The position numbers and the translations under genes are program-made. A stretch of DNA of 64,000 bases, from positions 1 to 64,000 of the forward strand of contig CAIVEI010000145.1 in NCBI GenBank assembly GCA_903904835.1, given 5' to 3'. The DNA is from an uncultured Schlesneria sp. (GTDB lineage: Bacteria; Planctomycetota; Planctomycetia; Planctomycetales; Planctomycetaceae). The notes under the pieces were generated by a model. The model did no database searches. It was not told the DNA's origin and saw only the letters and a program-made list of their open reading frames with translations. How positions within the stretch are numbered: position 1 is the stretch's first letter; each line of letters opens with the position of its first letter. Of this stretch, positions 63,086 through 64,000 are shown piece after piece.

Positions 63086-64000
63086 ATGTCGACAACCATA
63101 CCAACCAACGAACCAGCGCTTGATTTGGCAGCCACAGCCAGCGGAAGTCGCTGGTTGCCCGATTATCGAACTGTCTGGCGCTGGCACTTTTATGCGGGCC
63201 TGTTGACGTTGCCATTTGTCATTATCCTTTCGATCAGTGGTGGGATCTATCTCTTTAAACCGCAGATCGAGGCGTGGAATGACCGTGCGTACGATTCGCT
63301 TGATACCGAACGTATCGCACCTGTGTCGGACCAGGTGAAGGCCGCTCTCGACGCGTTTCCTGGTTCGACGCCAAACGGCTATGAGCTGCGTCGAACCGAC
63401 CGTTCTGCAGCGCGTGTTTTGATTCGCAAGGATGACGAAACGTTGCGAGTCTACGTTCATCCGGAAAAACTGACCGTGCTGGGTTCGGTTCAAGAAAACC
63501 AGCGAATCATGAAATCCATCTTCAAACTGCACGGCGAATTGTGGATGGGTGACCGTGGGTCGAACCTTGTTGAACTCGCCAGTTCCTGGACGATCATCAT
63601 GATCGTCACGGGACTCTACTTATGGTGGCCGCGACACCAGAGGCTCTTTGGTGGCGTCTTGTTCCCGCGATTTGGTGGGGGATCGCGCATTTTCTGGCGG
63701 GATCTGCACAGTGTAACCGGCGTCTGGATCTCGGTCTTCGTCCTGTTTCTACTTGTGACGGGGCTACCTTGGGCCAAGTTTTGGGGAAACTACTTAAAAA
63801 CAATCCGCAATATCACAGGCACTGCTGTGGCTCAACAGGACTGGACTACGGGAAGCGAACGGTCGGCGCGAGGTGGTCGACCTGCAGAAAGCGGCCAAGG
63901 AAAAGGCGATGCGCCACGGTCGAATGAACATGGTGATCACGGCGGAGGAGGCCGTGGATCAAGACGCGGCGGCGGAAGCATGCCAAAGGATATGGAAGGT
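63086..64000 (+). CDS. PepSY-associated transmembrane protein (cut by window end)
   Basis: The frame opens at ATG 63086 and runs past the window, giving 305 residues so far. A first helix (FYAGLLTLPFVIILSISGGIY, about 39-59) precedes a PepSY-like periplasmic region (about 70-150), then SSWTIIMIVTGLYLWWP and ITGVW-type helix regions (HSVTGVWISVFVLFLLVTGL). This pattern is that of PepSY_TM proteins such as PiuB, linked to siderophore or iron handling and some reductases. A Gly/Arg/Ser-rich segment begins near residue 255. The C-terminus is not seen. Confidence 0.85.
   Translation, partial: MSTTIPTNEPALDLAATASGSRWLPDYRTVWRWHFYAGLLTLPFVIILSISGGIYLFKPQIEAWNDRAYDSLDTERIAPVSDQVKAALDAFPGSTPNGYELRRTDRSAARVLIRKDDETLRVYVHPEKLTVLGSVQENQRIMKSIFKLHGELWMGDRGSNLVELASSWTIIMIVTGLYLWWPRHQRLFGGVLFPRFGGGSRIFWRDLHSVTGVWISVFVLFLLVTGLPWAKFWGNYLKTIRNITGTAVAQQDWTTGSERSARGGRPAESGQGKGDAPRSNEHGDHGGGGRGSRRGGGSMPKDMEG

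Overview
The window comes from a planctomycete, most likely family Planctomycetaceae. I infer this from lineage-typical families seen directly in the translations. These are four DUF1559 proteins with pilin-like N-termini, a DUF1592-type CxxCH cytochrome paired with a DUF1552 Tat protein, a PVC-type haem-binding dehydrogenase/HEAT cytochrome pair, four secreted sulfatases, SASA-type esterases, two tandem clpP genes and a BatA-like von Willebrand protein. GC looks to be in the low-to-mid 50s per cent by eye; I did not compute it.

Layout. 1-0.8 kb: short repeats and a perfect 35-bp palindrome, no convincing gene. 0.8-2.1 kb: two clpP genes (minus). 2.5-9.5 kb (plus): planctomycete cytochrome, an HTH protein with a long Gly/Tyr/Gln/Arg low-complexity domain, a DUF1552 protein, an acetamidase/formamidase and a small lipoprotein. 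10.5-13.4 kb: two sulfatases. 13.4-16.4 kb: a scarred patch beside tRNA-Ser(UGA), holding a truncated paralog, an FHA protein without a clear start, a frameshifted HEPN-like gene, interleaved inverted repeats and an 18-bp tandem repeat. 16.5-26.8 kb: a one-strand chemotaxis-type operon led by a Ser/Thr kinase fused to a degenerate receiver, then cheW, a soluble PAS receptor, cheR, cheA, a cheC-like phosphatase, cheD, cheY and cheB. 26.9-35.3 kb: DUF418 membrane protein, fatty acid desaturase, two alpha/beta hydrolases, a sulfatase and an FGE-fold protein. 35.6-40.1 kb: BatA/vWA protein, DUF2752 protein, two paralogous lipoproteins. 40.2-43.2 kb (minus): rplY, pth, rpsF, ssb, rplI. 43.5-48.7 kb (minus): a small membrane protein and a split SGNH/dehydrogenase/HEAT/cytochrome system. 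49.1-53.6 kb (plus): esterase, sulfatase and a double esterase. 54.0-55.9 kb: tandem rhodanese and PiT permease. 56.0-64.0 kb: DUF1559 cluster with an XRE-PBP regulator, a Cys-rich protein and a PepSY membrane protein cut by the window end.

How it fits together. Much of the gene content suits a heterotroph stripping sulfate and acetyl groups from polysaccharides (sulfatases and SASA esterases) with periplasmic haem proteins and dehydrogenases. The chemosensory operon has all core Che proteins but no flagellar gene here, and its lead gene joins eukaryotic-type phosphorylation to a receiver fold that has lost its phosphorylatable Asp.

Best leads for something undescribed: the kinase-pseudoreceiver at the head of the che operon; the HTH protein with a prion/RGG-like tail; the tRNA-adjacent patch with the broken HEPN gene and odd repeats; the double esterase whose second domain lost its nucleophile; and the dispersed hairpins in intergenic gaps.
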